The notes: generated by a model not told the origin, from the sequence alone. A stretch of 64,000 nucleotides of DNA from Bradyrhizobium guangdongense (GCF_004114975.1 NZ_CP030051.1:310001-374000); one strand, 5' to 3'. Shown: positions 9,328-20,442, numbered from the stretch's first letter. Numbers and translations: made by a program.

Positions 9328-9538
9328 TTTGCTGGCCGCTCTGGTAAACGCGGCCGACAACCGGGCGCCATTTAAGTCCCCGCCAAGGTCAAGTCAAGGA
9401 CGGGTGTAAGCGGGTTTTAGCCAAGAGGGGCACCGACTTCCCTTGTTTGGGCCGGGGGGAACCGATATCTAGCCAAGGTAACCCAAACACCACCCAAAAC
9501 ACTGCCCCAACGACACAGGCCCAGAGAGTGTTTCGCTG

Positions 9539-9829
9539 ATGCGCCCGATAGTCTTCATTCTGATCCAGATCATCAATCTGTACATCTATCTGCTGATCGC
9601 ATCGGCAATCCTGTCCTGGTTGATCGCGTTCAACGTCGTGAACACCCGCAACCAGTTCGTCGGCGCGGTCGCAGAGTTTCTCTATCGGATCACCGAACCG
9701 GTCCTGGGGCCCATCAGGCGCAGGCTGCCCAACATGGGCGGGCTCGACGTCTCTCCGATCGTTGCCTTCTTCGTGCTGTGGTTGATTCAGCTCTATCTCG
9801 CTGAGTACGTCTATCCGAACGTGCCCTAA
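9539..9829 (+). CDS. YggT family membrane protein
   Basis: A 96-residue inner-membrane protein with two hydrophobic helices, roughly residues 4-29 and 70-91. They flank the conserved cytoplasmic-facing segment ITEPVLGPIRRRLP, the hallmark of the YggT (CCB3/YggT) family. In other bacteria the family is linked to cell shape, division or osmotic tolerance. It is directly followed by DUF167 and folD genes on the same strand, an arrangement commonly seen in alphaproteobacteria, so they probably share a transcript. Confidence 0.92.
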   Translation: MRPIVFILIQIINLYIYLLIASAILSWLIAFNVVNTRNQFVGAVAEFLYRITEPVLGPIRRRLPNMGGLDVSPIVAFFVLWLIQLYLAEYVYPNVP

Positions 9830-9862
9830 CCAGCGGAACCGCGACCGAGCCTTGATGGCCCC

Positions 9863-10189
9863 TTGACCGAACCTTGGCGCATCTCCACCACGGGCATCAG
9901 CATCGCGCTGCGGGTGACGCCGCGTGGGGGGCGTGACGCCATCGACGGTATCGAGCAGTTGTCCGACGGCCGCAGCGTGCTGAAGCTGCGCGTGCGTGCC
10001 GTCGCCGACGGCGGAGAGGCAAATCGCGCGGTCCTGGCGCTGCTGGCAAAATCGCTTGGGGTGCCCAAGGCCAGTATCAGTCTGCTATCGGGGGCGACGT
10101 CCCGACTGAAGCAGGTCGCGGTCGAGGGCGATCCGGCACGGCTTGCCGAGGCGTTGCGCGAGCTCGCATCGGTCAAATCGAAGGACTAA
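9863..10189 (+). CDS. DUF167 (YggU) family protein
   Basis: A small 108-residue protein of the DUF167 family. It shows the core RVTPRGGRDAI (about 18-28), LKLRVRAVADGGEANRA and the C-terminal GATSRLKQV segment. The family has an alpha/beta fold and no settled biochemical function. It begins with TTG at 9863; the only nearby ATG (9855) is in another frame and meets a stop at once, so the exact start is uncertain. It lies 33 bp after yggT and 9 bp before folD. Confidence 0.88.
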   Translation: MTEPWRISTTGISIALRVTPRGGRDAIDGIEQLSDGRSVLKLRVRAVADGGEANRAVLALLAKSLGVPKASISLLSGATSRLKQVAVEGDPARLAEALRELASVKSKD

Positions 10190-10198
10190 GGAACTGAC

Positions 10199-11083
10199 AT
10201 GACGGCCACGATCATCGATGGAAAAGTCATCGCCGCGGACCTTCGCGACCGCGTCTCGGGCGAGGTCGCCCGCGTCAAGCGTGAGCACAATCTGGTGCCC
10301 GGACTCGCAGTCGTTCTGGTCGGCAATGATCCCGCCAGCGAGGTCTATGTCCGTTCCAAGCACAAGCAGACCCAGGCCGCCGGCATGGCCTCGTTCGAGC
10401 ACAAGCTGCCCGCCGATGTCTCGCAGGCGGACCTGCTGGCCGTGGTCGCCAAGCTCAACCGCGATCCCGCCGTTCACGGCATCCTGGTGCAACTGCCGCT
10501 GCCCAAGGGCCTCGACACCGAGGCCGTGATCAATGCGATCGATCCCGCCAAGGATGTCGATGGCCTGCATCCGAACAATGCCGGCCGGCTTGCCGGCGGC
10601 TTCCAGGCGCTGTCGCCTTGCACGCCGCTCGGCTGCATCATCCTGACCAAGAGCGTGCATGCTTCGCTCGAAGGCATGAACGCCATCGTGATCGGCCGCT
10701 CCAATCTGGTCGGCCGCCCGCTGGTACAATTGCTGCTGAACGAGAACGCCACGGTGACGATCGCCCATTCGCGCTCGCGCGATCTGCCCGGGCTCGTGAA
10801 GCAGGCCGACCTGGTCTATGCCGCGGTCGGCAGGCCTGAGATGGTGCGCAGCGATTGGCTGAAGCCGGGTGCGACTGTGATCGACGTCGGCATCAACAGG
10901 ATTCCGCAGGACGACGGCAAGACCCGCCTGGTCGGCGACGTCGCCTATCAGGAAGCGCTTGGCGTCGCCGGTGCGATCACGCCGGTGCCGGGCGGCGTCG
11001 GCCAGATGACGGTGGCGTGCCTGCTGGTGAACACGCTCCGCGCCGCCTGCGCGATCGCAGGCCTGCCGAAGCCGGCGGTGTAG
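10199..11083 (+). CDS. folD: Bifunctional methylenetetrahydrofolate dehydrogenase/cyclohydrolase
   Basis: A 294-residue FolD. It interconverts 5,10-methylene-THF, methenyl-THF and 10-formyl-THF, supplying one-carbon units for purines and formyl-methionine. Signatures are [10 protein letters not shown] with the catalytic lysine, ILVQLPLP, the NADP Rossmann segment [11 protein letters not shown] and the C-terminal PGGVGQMT. Many family members have Pro where Gln occurs in that last motif, a conservative-looking oddity. ATG at 10199, 9 bp after DUF167, so probably the third gene of the yggT operon. A repeat element follows the stop codon. Confidence 0.97.
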   Translation: MTATIIDGKVIAADLRDRVSGEVARVKREHNLVPGLAVVLVGNDPASEVYVRSKHKQTQAAGMASFEHKLPADVSQADLLAVVAKLNRDPAVHGILVQLPLPKGLDTEAVINAIDPAKDVDGLHPNNAGRLAGGFQALSPCTPLGCIILTKSVHASLEGMNAIVIGRSNLVGRPLVQLLLNENATVTIAHSRSRDLPGLVKQADLVYAAVGRPEMVRSDWLKPGATVIDVGINRIPQDDGKTRLVGDVAYQEALGVAGAITPVPGGVGQMTVACLLVNTLRAACAIAGLPKPAV

Positions 11084-11095
11084 CTATTTTCTTAC

Positions 11096-11229
11096 CTCGC
11101 CCCGCTTGCGGGGAGAGGTCGAATTCGATCGCAGATCGAATTCGGGTGAGCGGTACAGGTCCGTCAGCAGCGTAGCGTGTGGAGGGAGGCCCCTCACCCC
11201 AGCCCTCTCCCCGTAAGAACGGGGCGAGG
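11096..11229. repeat. Dispersed palindromic repeat, family D (copy 1)
   Basis: CTCGCCCCGCTTGCGGGGAG at the left pairs with the reverse-oriented CTCTCCCCGTAAGAACGGGG at the right. An internal 10-bp inverted repeat GAATTCGATC/GATCGAATTC is also present. It lies between convergent folD and ppa. A second copy is at 63594-63733. Confidence 0.7.
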
Positions 11230-11256
11230 GAGCGCAGCTGTGCTCGGGTCGAAAGC

Positions 11257-11790
11257 TCAGCCCTTCTTCTTCTCGCGCTCGATGCCTTCGAGGATCAGCT
11301 TCGCCGCTTCCTCCGGACCGCCCCAGCGCAGGATCTTCACCCACTTGCCCTTCTCGAGATCCTTGTAGTGCTCGAAGAAGTGCTGGATCTGCTGCAGCGT
11401 GATGTCGGGCAGGTCGGAATACGATTTCACCTTGTCGTAGCGCTGCGTCAGCTTCGACGACGGCACCGCCAGGATCTTCTCGTCGCCGCCGGCCTCGTCC
11501 TCCATGAACAGCACGCCGACCGGACGGACGCTCATGACTGCGCCGGGGATGATGGCGCGGGTGTTGACGATCAGGACGTCGCAGGGATCGCCGTCATCGG
11601 ACAGGGTGTGCGGGATGAAGCCGTAATTACCGGGGTAACGCATCGGCGTGTACAGGAAGCGGTCGACCACCAGCGTGCCGGCCTCCTTGTCCATCTCGTA
11701 TTTGATCGGCTCGCCGCCCACCGGGACTTCGATGATGACGTTGACGTCGTGGGGGACATTTTTTCCGATCGAGACCGCATCGATACGCAT
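11257..11790 (-). CDS. ppa: Inorganic pyrophosphatase
   Basis: A 177-residue soluble family I pyrophosphatase, the normal bacterial length. It hydrolyses PPi to two phosphates, driving biosynthetic reactions forward. The family signature [10 protein letters not shown] is visible around residues 65-74 and supplies the metal-binding aspartates. [11 protein letters not shown] and [10 protein letters not shown] match the conserved substrate-binding stretches. The start ATG is at 11790. It is convergent with folD, with a palindromic repeat between them. Confidence 0.97.
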   Translation of the reverse strand: MRIDAVSIGKNVPHDVNVIIEVPVGGEPIKYEMDKEAGTLVVDRFLYTPMRYPGNYGFIPHTLSDDGDPCDVLIVNTRAIIPGAVMSVRPVGVLFMEDEAGGDEKILAVPSSKLTQRYDKVKSYSDLPDITLQQIQHFFEHYKDLEKGKWVKILRWGGPEEAAKLILEGIEREKKKG

Positions 11791-12002
11791 TCAGAAGGCT
11801 CCGTTGTTGCCGAGGGTAAATCGCGCCCGGCAGCGATTTTGGCGCTGTCATACGCGGGCTTGGCCCGCTGATCCATGGTGTTTTTGTGAAAAAATGAATC
11901 CAGCGATCACCGGCGCAAAAGCGGGCGGTATCGACGGACGGATCAATGCTGCCGATTAAAGCATCAGCAGCTCAATCGGACCAACCTTAGTTCATCCAAG
12001 CC

Positions 12003-12512
12003 TTAGTTAGTCCAGGCGAAGGCAACCTTGTCGAGCGCCTTAGGTCCGAATCGCTCCGAAGAGCGCGCCACCATGCGGCCGCCCAAGGCGCGGTAGAACT
12101 CGGTGGCCGGATCGTTGTCCGAGAGCGCCCACACCACCATGCTCTTCAGATTGCTCTGCATGAGGTCGCGGCGGGCCGCAGTGAACAGCCGGCGGCCGAA
12201 GCCGAGGCCCTGAAACTCGGGGCGCAGGTAAAGCTCGTAGATCTCGCCGTCAAAGTGCAGGCTGCGGGCGCGGTTGCGGCCGTAATTGGCGTAGCCCGCG
12301 ATCTTGTCGCCGAACACCAGCACGCTGACGCGGCTGCCCTTGCGGATCGCGCTGTCCCACCACTGCGGACCGCGGCGGTTGATCAGCTTCTCCAGCTCGG
12401 CGCCGGGAATGATGCCCTGATAGGCGGAGCGCCAGGCTTCGTCATGGGTGGACGCCACCGCAGTTGCATCTGCAGCTTTGGCCGGACGGACCTCGATCAG
12501 GGTTGTGCTCAT
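12003..12512 (-). CDS. GNAT family N-acetyltransferase
   Basis: A 169-residue GNAT acetyltransferase. The acetyl-CoA motif A is visible as LYLRPEFQGLGFGRRLF, with the Q/R-x-x-G-x-G/A core as QGLGFG. DPATEFYRALGG is the typical motif B. The ATG at 12512 is preferred to an upstream in-frame TTG at 12548. The acceptor is unknown; relatives acetylate small amines, antibiotics or protein N-termini. Confidence 0.88.
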   Translation of the reverse strand: MSTTLIEVRPAKAADATAVASTHDEAWRSAYQGIIPGAELEKLINRRGPQWWDSAIRKGSRVSVLVFGDKIAGYANYGRNRARSLHFDGEIYELYLRPEFQGLGFGRRLFTAARRDLMQSNLKSMVVWALSDNDPATEFYRALGGRMVARSSERFGPKALDKVAFAWTN

Positions 12513-12642
12513 GGACGCGATCAAACCAAGTCGCCGCGCTGGCGGCAAGACCTATCGTTAATTATCGGTTAACCTGTGGATTTTCTGCATCAGTATTTTA
12601 GCCAGGTTGTGCCGAAAAAAGACAAGAGGGCACTTTGGACGA

Positions 12643-12665
12643 CACCGACCATGCCATGGTCGGTG
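12643..12665. promoter_or_regulatory. Perfect 11+1+11 palindrome, possible operator
   Basis: CACCGACCATG and its exact reverse complement flank a single C. It lies 113 bp upstream of the ATG at 12779 and 130 bp from the divergent GNAT start, in the only non-coding gap nearby. The size and one-base spacer suit a dimeric repressor site; no cognate regulator is identified. Confidence 0.4.
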
Positions 12666-12778
12666 CAAAACTGCGCTGCGACCACGAATGAACTGCAATG
12701 GCAGCGCAGAAAGTCCGCCTCGAATGATTCGTTCCTACTAGTGTGGGCGTTGCTGTCCGTGCTCGCCTCCGGTCATTC

Positions 12779-13669
12779 ATGCGGCTCTTCAACACCCTTG
12801 CTCTTGTCCTTCTGCTGGTCATGCCGACTGCGCGCGCGCAGCTCACGTTCGGGCCGTCGGGACAGGAGGGCGGACCATTCCGCCGACAGGAATGGCGCGT
12901 GCCGTCACCGGATACCGGCATTGCCGCGCGCGCGCTGTTGTTTCGTCCCGCGGGGGCGGGTCCGTTCCGGCTTGCGGTGATCGCACATGCGTCGACGCAG
13001 AACGTGCTTCGTCGTGCGCAAATGCCGCAGCCGGAATATCGCGCGCTGGCAGCCTTTCTCGTTGCGCGCGGCTTCGCCGTGCTGGTGCCGGAGCGGCTCG
13101 GCCATGGTGCGACGGGTGGCCGCTACGTCGAAGATCAGGGCGGCTGTGACGAAGCGGACTATGCTCATGCGGGGCGCACCACTGCGGAAGAAATCTCGCT
13201 CGCATTGGCTTATCTGCAAAAGCAGGACTTTATTCGCGCGGATGCCGCGGTCGTGATCGGCCATTCCGCCGGCGGCTGGGGTGCACTGGCGCTTGCGAAT
13301 GCCGATCCGAAAGCGATTTCCGCGATTGTCGCGTTCGCCCCAGGGCGAGGCGGTCACGCCAATGACGAACCGGGCAAGATCTGCGCGCCGCATACGCTTC
13401 TCGCGGCCGCTGCCGAATTCGGCAAGGCCGCCCGCATTCCCGTCACATCGCTCATCGCAGCCAATGACAGCTACTTCGCGCCGGCATTTTCGCAAAAATT
13501 GGCGGACGCCTTTCGCAGCGGCGGCGGCAAGGATGATCTTCGCACGCTCCCGGCCGTGGGCAGCGAGGGCCATTGGATGATCGAAACCGAGGCCGGCGTC
13601 GAGGCCGCAAGCGGCGAGCTCGCGCGTGCGCTGAACCTGCCAAAACCTGCGGCGACCAAGAAGCCATGA
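12779..13669 (+). CDS. Secreted alpha/beta hydrolase (dienelactone hydrolase-like)
   Basis: A 296-residue protein with a Sec signal peptide (MRLFNTLALV to about Ala20, ARA-Q site). The hydrolase fold has the nucleophile elbow G161-H-S163-A-G165 and a late GSEGHWM segment that probably holds the catalytic histidine. The closest family look-alike is the dienelactone hydrolase/platelet-activating-factor acetylhydrolase-like group. The ATG at 12779 is chosen over an in-frame GTG-side extension because the signal peptide begins there. Its stop overlaps the next start by 4 bp (ATGA), so it heads a four-gene operon ending at 15868. Confidence 0.83.
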   Translation: MRLFNTLALVLLLVMPTARAQLTFGPSGQEGGPFRRQEWRVPSPDTGIAARALLFRPAGAGPFRLAVIAHASTQNVLRRAQMPQPEYRALAAFLVARGFAVLVPERLGHGATGGRYVEDQGGCDEADYAHAGRTTAEEISLALAYLQKQDFIRADAAVVIGHSAGGWGALALANADPKAISAIVAFAPGRGGHANDEPGKICAPHTLLAAAAEFGKAARIPVTSLIAANDSYFAPAFSQKLADAFRSGGGKDDLRTLPAVGSEGHWMIETEAGVEAASGELARALNLPKPAATKKP

Positions 13670-14133
13670 CGCTGTATGTCCTTGTCAAATATCTGCACGT
13701 GCTCGGCGCCATTGTCATTCTCGGCATCGGAACGGGCATCGCCTTCTTCATGCTGATGGCGCATCGCACTGGCAATGCGGAGTTCATCGCCCGAACGGCT
13801 TCGGTGGTGGTGATCGCAGATGCGATCTTCACGCTGTCGGCCGTCATCCTGCAACCAGTCACGGGCGGCCTGCTGATGATGCTCTCCGCAACTTCGATCA
13901 CCGAGCGCTGGATCCTCGCCTCGCTCGCGCTTTATGCCATCGCGGGCGTGTTCTGGATTCCGGTCGTCTTCATGCAGATCGAGATGCGCGATCTCGCGCG
14001 CAAGGCCGCGGAGCAGCAGGCCGCGCTGCCCCAACGCTACTTCGTGCTGTTTCGCCGCTGGTTCGCGTTCGGCTTCCCCGGCTTCGGCGCCACCATGCTG
14101 ATCCTCTGGCTGATGATCGCAAAACCATTTTGA
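13666..14133 (+). CDS. DUF2269 family integral membrane protein
   Basis: A 155-residue protein with four predicted transmembrane segments, at about residues 5-27, 43-68, 79-101 and 130-150. LVKYLHVLGAI at the N-terminus and a conserved LQPVTGGLLM segment are typical of DUF2269. The function is unknown. The start overlaps the upstream hydrolase stop by 4 bp and the stop is 8 bp before the next ATG, which argues for translational coupling within the operon. Confidence 0.87.
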   Translation: MTLYVLVKYLHVLGAIVILGIGTGIAFFMLMAHRTGNAEFIARTASVVVIADAIFTLSAVILQPVTGGLLMMLSATSITERWILASLALYAIAGVFWIPVVFMQIEMRDLARKAAEQQAALPQRYFVLFRRWFAFGFPGFGATMLILWLMIAKPF

Positions 14134-14141
14134 AGGACGCG

Positions 14142-15461
14142 ATGGCCCAGCGAACAATTCTGGTGCTTGGCGCCTCCGGCCTGATCGGCCGCTTCGTCAC
14201 CGACGATCTGCGCGCCCGCGGCTTTCGCGTGGTCGGTCTCGCACGAAAGCTATCGCCGGCGCAGACGATGAGCGCATTCGATATCGAGCTGCCGATCTTG
14301 TCGCTCGATACGGCCGCGCTGACACACGTGCTCGACGAGCATGCGGTCGATGTCGTCGTGAACTGCCTCGGCGTGCTCCAGGATGGCCCCGGCAGCGACA
14401 CCGATGCGGTGCATCGCGATTTCGTCGCGCGCTTGCTCCGGGCGATCGCGGGCAGCGGCCGCGCGATCCGGCTGGTGCATATCTCGATCCCCGGGACCGC
14501 TGAGGCCGACCGCACCGCCTTCGCCACGACCAAGCGCGAGGCCGAGCGGCTGATCGCGGCATCGGGCATTCCCCACGCCATCCTGCGGCCCGGCTTCGTG
14601 GTGGCGCCGTCGGCCTATGGCGGCAGCGCCATGCTGCGCGCCCTTGCCGCCTTTCCGCTCGATCTGCCTGATGCCGAGATGGCAACGCCGTTCCAGCCCG
14701 TTGCTGTCGACGACATCTCCGCGACCATTGCCTGGCTCGCCGCGCGCGAGATCGACGACGCGTCCGCGAAGGCAGTGACCTGGGACTTGATGCAATCCCA
14801 GCCCATCACGCTGGCAGGCGTCATCAAGCAATTCCGGCTTGCGTTCGGCACTGCCGGATCGAGCCATGTCGCGATGCCATCCTTCATGCTCGATCTCGGC
14901 GCCAAAATCGGCGATCTCGTCAGCACGCTCGGCTGGAGGCCGCCGATGCGCACCACCGCGCTCGCCGAGCTCCGCCGCGGCGTCACCGGCGATCCCTCTG
15001 AATGGATTGCCGCGACCGGAATTGTGCTGAAGACGTTGGTGGATGCGATCGGGCGTCATCCTGCGACCATCCAGGACAAGTGGTTCGCGCGGCTGTTCCT
15101 GATCAAGGCGCTGATCGTCGCAAGCCTGGTCGTATTCTGGCTGGTCTCAGGCGCAATCGCTCTGTTCGTGTCCTACCGCGCCGCCGCTGCGATCCTCGGC
15201 GCGCACAACTTCCCGCCGGCGCTGGTCGACCCCATCACGATCGGCACCAGCTTGATGGACATCAGCATCGGCGTGTTGATTGCCTTCCGGCGTACGGCAG
15301 CGGTCGGCCTGGCTGCCGGCATCATCGCCTCGCTTGGCTATATGCTCGGCGCGGCGATCCTGACGCCCGATCTCTGGATCGAGCCGCTCGGCGCGCTGGT
15401 GAAAACAGGGCCGGCGATCGTGTTGATGCTGGTGGCGCTCTTGATGCTGGATAATCGCTAA
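14142..15461 (+). CDS. SDR (NAD(P)-binding) - DoxX-like fusion protein
   Basis: A 439-residue two-part protein. Residues 1-290 form an extended/atypical SDR of the NmrA-like kind with VLGASGLIGRF (about 7-17) as nucleotide-binding loop and HISIPGTAEADRTAF. It lacks an obvious YxxxK. The remainder contains four hydrophobic helices and looks like a DoxX-like quinone-associated membrane domain. The ATG at 14142 follows GAAGGAC. The stop TAA overlaps the next start by 1 bp. Operon partners (DUF2269, DCC thiol protein) suggest a membrane redox or envelope role; that is inference. Confidence 0.85.
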   Translation: MAQRTILVLGASGLIGRFVTDDLRARGFRVVGLARKLSPAQTMSAFDIELPILSLDTAALTHVLDEHAVDVVVNCLGVLQDGPGSDTDAVHRDFVARLLRAIAGSGRAIRLVHISIPGTAEADRTAFATTKREAERLIAASGIPHAILRPGFVVAPSAYGGSAMLRALAAFPLDLPDAEMATPFQPVAVDDISATIAWLAAREIDDASAKAVTWDLMQSQPITLAGVIKQFRLAFGTAGSSHVAMPSFMLDLGAKIGDLVSTLGWRPPMRTTALAELRRGVTGDPSEWIAATGIVLKTLVDAIGRHPATIQDKWFARLFLIKALIVASLVVFWLVSGAIALFVSYRAAAAILGAHNFPPALVDPITIGTSLMDISIGVLIAFRRTAAVGLAAGIIASLGYMLGAAILTPDLWIEPLGALVKTGPAIVLMLVALLMLDNR

Positions 15462-15868
15462 TGGCGAAGTGGCCTGACGACGACGTGATCCTCTACGACG
15501 GCGTCTGCATCTTCTGCTCGCGCTGGGTACGCTTCGTCGCGCGGCGTGATACAGCGAAACGGTTTCGCTTTACGCCAATCCAGTCGGAGTACGGCGCGAA
15601 GCTTGCCCGGACATTCGGAATCGATCCCGATGACCCTGACACCAACGCCGTCGTCCATGGTGGCGAGGTGTTCCTGAAGTCCGATGCGGCGCTGATGGTG
15701 CTGTCGCAGCTTCCGGGCTGGGCTTGGGTGCGCGTCCTGTTCGCCGTGCCCAAGCCGCTACGCGACCCCGTCTACAGCCTCATCGCCCGCAACCGCTATC
15801 GTATCTTCGGCAAGTACGATTCGTGCTTCGTGCCGGATGCGGATTTGCGGACACGGGTGATGGAATGA
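15461..15868 (+). CDS. DCC family thiol-disulfide oxidoreductase (DUF393)
   Basis: A 135-residue protein of the DCC/DUF393 family. The name-giving motif is seen as D13-G-V-C16-x2-C19, a CxxC redox pair at the N-terminus in a thioredoxin-like setting. The family is thought to act as thiol-disulfide oxidoreductases but substrates are not established. It is the last gene of the operon 12779-15868, starting on the last base of the SDR-DoxX stop codon. A palindromic repeat follows directly. Confidence 0.9.
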   Translation: MAKWPDDDVILYDGVCIFCSRWVRFVARRDTAKRFRFTPIQSEYGAKLARTFGIDPDDPDTNAVVHGGEVFLKSDAALMVLSQLPGWAWVRVLFAVPKPLRDPVYSLIARNRYRIFGKYDSCFVPDADLRTRVME

Positions 15869-15870
15869 TT

Positions 15871-15955
15871 CGTCATTGCGAGGAGCGAAGCGACGAGCAA
15901 TCCAGAATGCCTCTGCGGAACGATTCTGGATTGCTTCGCTACGCTCGCAATGACG
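15871..15955. repeat. Dispersed palindromic repeat, family A (copy 1)
   Basis: The outer arms CGTCATTGCGAG / CTCGCAATGACG are exact reverse complements. An inner arm pair is CAATCCAGAAT / ATTCTGGATTG. It sits between convergent genes. Other copies are at 26133, 29244, 46020, 49057 and a collapsed one at 5601. Confidence 0.9.
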
Positions 15956-15965
15956 GAGTGTATGG

Positions 15966-17210
15966 CTACGGCTTGCCTAAAGCCGCAAGCACTTCCTTTG
16001 CTGCTCGTTCGCCCGAGTCCCGCGCCCCATGCGCCGTCGTGAAGAACGTCGGCGACGTTGCTTCTCCCGCGAAGAACAGTCGCCCACCCACGGGCGCGGC
16101 CAGGACGGCGCGATCTCCCGCATGCCCCGGCAGCGCGTGCGAGTAGGAGCCTCGCGCGAATGGATCGCGCGCCCAGCGCGATTCGTAAAGCGGCTTCAGC
16201 TTGCGGCGGATATCGTTGCCGAGGAAGCTGGCGATCTCGTCGATGCTGTGCGCCGCGATGGCTCCTGCGCCGGCCTCTTCCAGCTGGCGGGCAAAGCTGC
16301 CGCCGAAAAAGCCTTCGATGCAGGGCTGGCCGAACGGCCTGATATGATAGGTGCCCATCTCGGTGCGCATGGTGGCGCCGCGCAGGTTTGCTTCCTTCGG
16401 GAAGGCCTCGGCGCCTTCGAGCGCGAGCATCACCTTGTCGTCGACGCCGAGCGGCAGGCCGGCTGCGGCATCGACCTTGGTTGGAAGCGGCGGTGAGAAG
16501 CGGATCGCCTCAAGGGCGATCAGATTGGTCGGCACGGTGACGATCACCTTCTCCGCGGTCAGCGTGCCCCGTGATGTCTCGACGCGGACACGCTTGCCGG
16601 AATGATCGATCAGCGTGACGTCGCAATTCAGTGCGACCGGGCAGGGCGCACCATAGGCCGCGATCAGCGCGCCATAGCCGCGGCGGACGCGCCAGTTGAG
16701 CTCGCTGTCCTCATAGGCATCCCAGTCGAGCGTCGACATCTCCGCGAGTTCGCAGCCGTTGATGTAGGTCGAGATCGCGTCGATCATCGGGTTCCAGCGA
16801 TTGCCCGGCTCCAGGCTCAAGCTTGCGGGCTGGTCCTTGCCCTTTTGCGCGGCCTGCCACAGCCGCTCATAGAACGCGTCCATCGCGCGGATGAAATCGT
16901 CGCGTTCGTTTTGCGGAAACGCATTGCCATAGGCGCGCTCGCGCCAGGGCGGCAGGTCCTTGTTGAGCTCGAAGCCGAGCTGCTTTGCGATCGGGACGAA
17001 GGAGTTCTTGTCGGCCGAGTGCAGCCAGCCGCAGCCGACGTCGAAGGTCACTTCAGGTGAAGCCTGCACGGTCCAGGCGCGCCCGCCGAGCCGGTCGCGG
17101 GCTTCAAGCACGATTACGGAGAGACCGGAGCCTTCAAGCGCATGCGCTGCGCCGAGGCCGGCCGCACCGGCGCCGATGATGGCCACGTCGACGGAGGAGG
17201 GGAGGGACAT
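15966..17210 (-). CDS. Flavin-dependent amine oxidase
   Basis: A 414-residue FAD oxidoreductase of the monoamine oxidase family. The ADP-binding Rossmann motif IIGAGAAGLGAAHAL (about 11-25) is followed by the E-A-R-D-R-L-G-G-R FAD contact (about 36-44). A C-terminal GRLFFAGEATSP is the second FAD-binding signature. There is no signal peptide, so it is cytoplasmic. It could oxidise amines, polyamines or act as a phytoene-desaturase-like enzyme; the amine oxidase label fits best. The ATG at 17210 has GGAGGGGAGG directly upstream on the minus strand. Confidence 0.92.
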   Translation of the reverse strand: MSLPSSVDVAIIGAGAAGLGAAHALEGSGLSVIVLEARDRLGGRAWTVQASPEVTFDVGCGWLHSADKNSFVPIAKQLGFELNKDLPPWRERAYGNAFPQNERDDFIRAMDAFYERLWQAAQKGKDQPASLSLEPGNRWNPMIDAISTYINGCELAEMSTLDWDAYEDSELNWRVRRGYGALIAAYGAPCPVALNCDVTLIDHSGKRVRVETSRGTLTAEKVIVTVPTNLIALEAIRFSPPLPTKVDAAAGLPLGVDDKVMLALEGAEAFPKEANLRGATMRTEMGTYHIRPFGQPCIEGFFGGSFARQLEEAGAGAIAAHSIDEIASFLGNDIRRKLKPLYESRWARDPFARGSYSHALPGHAGDRAVLAAPVGGRLFFAGEATSPTFFTTAHGARDSGERAAKEVLAALGKP

Positions 17211-17262
17211 GAGTGGGCTCTAGCACGTTCGCTGGGCGTGCTGAAGGCACCACAACACTGGT

Positions 17263-17362
17263 GTCATCACCCGCGGAAGCGGGTGATCCAGTATTCCAGA
17301 GACAGTCGTGAGGTGCGGAGAAGCTGCGGCGTACTGGATTTCCCGCTTTCGCGGGGAATGAC
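17263..17362. repeat. Dispersed palindromic repeat, family B (copy 1)
   Basis: Begins GTCATCACCCGC and ends GCGGGGAATGAC, with GATCCAGTA and TACTGGATT as inner arms. It lies between the amine oxidase start and the typA stop. The sequence differs in detail from other B copies but has the same GTCAT...ATGAC frame. Confidence 0.65.
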
Positions 17363-17382
17363 AGCGAGTGAGTTCAGCAGCC

Positions 17383-19209
<1,827 letters not shown>

Positions 19210-19502
19210 GAGCGAGCTTCTTTGCGGTCGGACAATGGGTTAAGCGCGATCTCGCCGGTCAAGCCGGGACCTGTTCGCGGGAACAACGCTGAAACGTGGA
19301 AAACGGGGCCTGCTACGCCCAAAAAGGAAACCCGGCCATATCGACCGGGTAGCCCAATGCGTTTGCGGCGCAATATAGGGAAAAAACGCCAAAAAACAAT
19401 GCGTTCTTTCGGAGTTGGTTGATTGAATTTTGTCCGGGAATCCCCGGAGCTTAGGCGATCACGGCCAAATCGGCCTGATATTCGCGCAGCCGGCTGTCCC
19501 GG

Positions 19503-20279
19503 TCAGCCCGGCGCGGCGCGGCTCTCGGGCTCCTCGGACGGATAGACCCCGCGCAGCACCTCCTCGAAATGCAGCTTCACGGCGTCATTGCAGAGGCAGG
19601 CGCGCAGGCGCAAGCCGTCATGATTGCGGACCAGGATCGCGCCGCGCCTTGTGTCGAGCACGCCTTCGGCCTTGAACGATTGCAGCACGCGGCTGGCATA
19701 AGAGCGGCCGACGCCGAGCAGTGTCGCGAGCTGCTCGTGCGTCAGCGGCACGCTGCTCTCGTCGCCGGTCCGCTCCATCGCCGCGACGATCCATTTCGCC
19801 GTGCGTTGCTCGATCGAATGAATCGCGTTGCAGGCGGTCGACTGGAAGATCTGCGCCAGCATGCAATCGGCGTAGCGGGCGAAGATGTTGCGCAGCGACG
19901 GCGAGCGGGCCTTTGCCGCCTCCAGCTTGCCGACGTGGATGCGCGCGAACGGGCCGCCGAATTTCACGCAGATGCGGGTATAAGCCGGAAGGAATCCTTC
20001 GCTGACGATGCCGCCCACCGCGCCTTCGCGGCCGACCAGGATGGTCTCGACGTCGCGGCCGTCTTCATTCGGGACGAGAAACGTCGCAAGCGACGGACCG
20101 CAGGGAAAGTGCACGACCTGGACATCGTCGCCGGGATTGTAGAGCAGATGGCTCGCGCCGATATCCTCCACGGTGACGTGCGGTGCGAGCAGCGCGTAAT
20201 CGACCGCGCTCAAACGCCGCAGCAGATTGTTGGCGGGCCGGGTGTCGACCTCGTTGGCCTTGCTGATCCGCGCATCCAT
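19503..20279 (-). CDS. Crp/Fnr-family transcriptional regulator
   Basis: A 258-residue regulator with an N-terminal cyclic-nucleotide-binding-type beta barrel (about 25-140). The C-terminal winged HTH contains LTHEQLATLLGVGRSYASRVL, about residues 180-200. No cysteine cluster of the Fnr [4Fe-4S] type is visible at the N-terminus. The ATG at 20279 is chosen because AGGGAG lies 6 bases upstream; an in-frame GTG at 20300 is an alternative. It is divergent from a receiver-domain gene at 20443. The family member resembles those induced by stress in rhizobia; the effector is unknown. Confidence 0.88.
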   Translation of the reverse strand: MDARISKANEVDTRPANNLLRRLSAVDYALLAPHVTVEDIGASHLLYNPGDDVQVVHFPCGPSLATFLVPNEDGRDVETILVGREGAVGGIVSEGFLPAYTRICVKFGGPFARIHVGKLEAAKARSPSLRNIFARYADCMLAQIFQSTACNAIHSIEQRTAKWIVAAMERTGDESSVPLTHEQLATLLGVGRSYASRVLQSFKAEGVLDTRRGAILVRNHDGLRLRACLCNDAVKLHFEEVLRGVYPSEEPESRAAPG

Positions 20280-20442
20280 CGTGAACTCCCTGTCCTGCAC
20301 TCCACATTAGCGAGTTCCGTCCAAGGGCTGTGTGCACATGTGGACAGACGACAAAACTGTTCTGTGGTGAGTTTCGTTCCGGGAACCCTCCGATGCGCTG
20401 GGCGCAGGTGTCGGCACGAGGCTGTCCTGACCGGTGACAACG

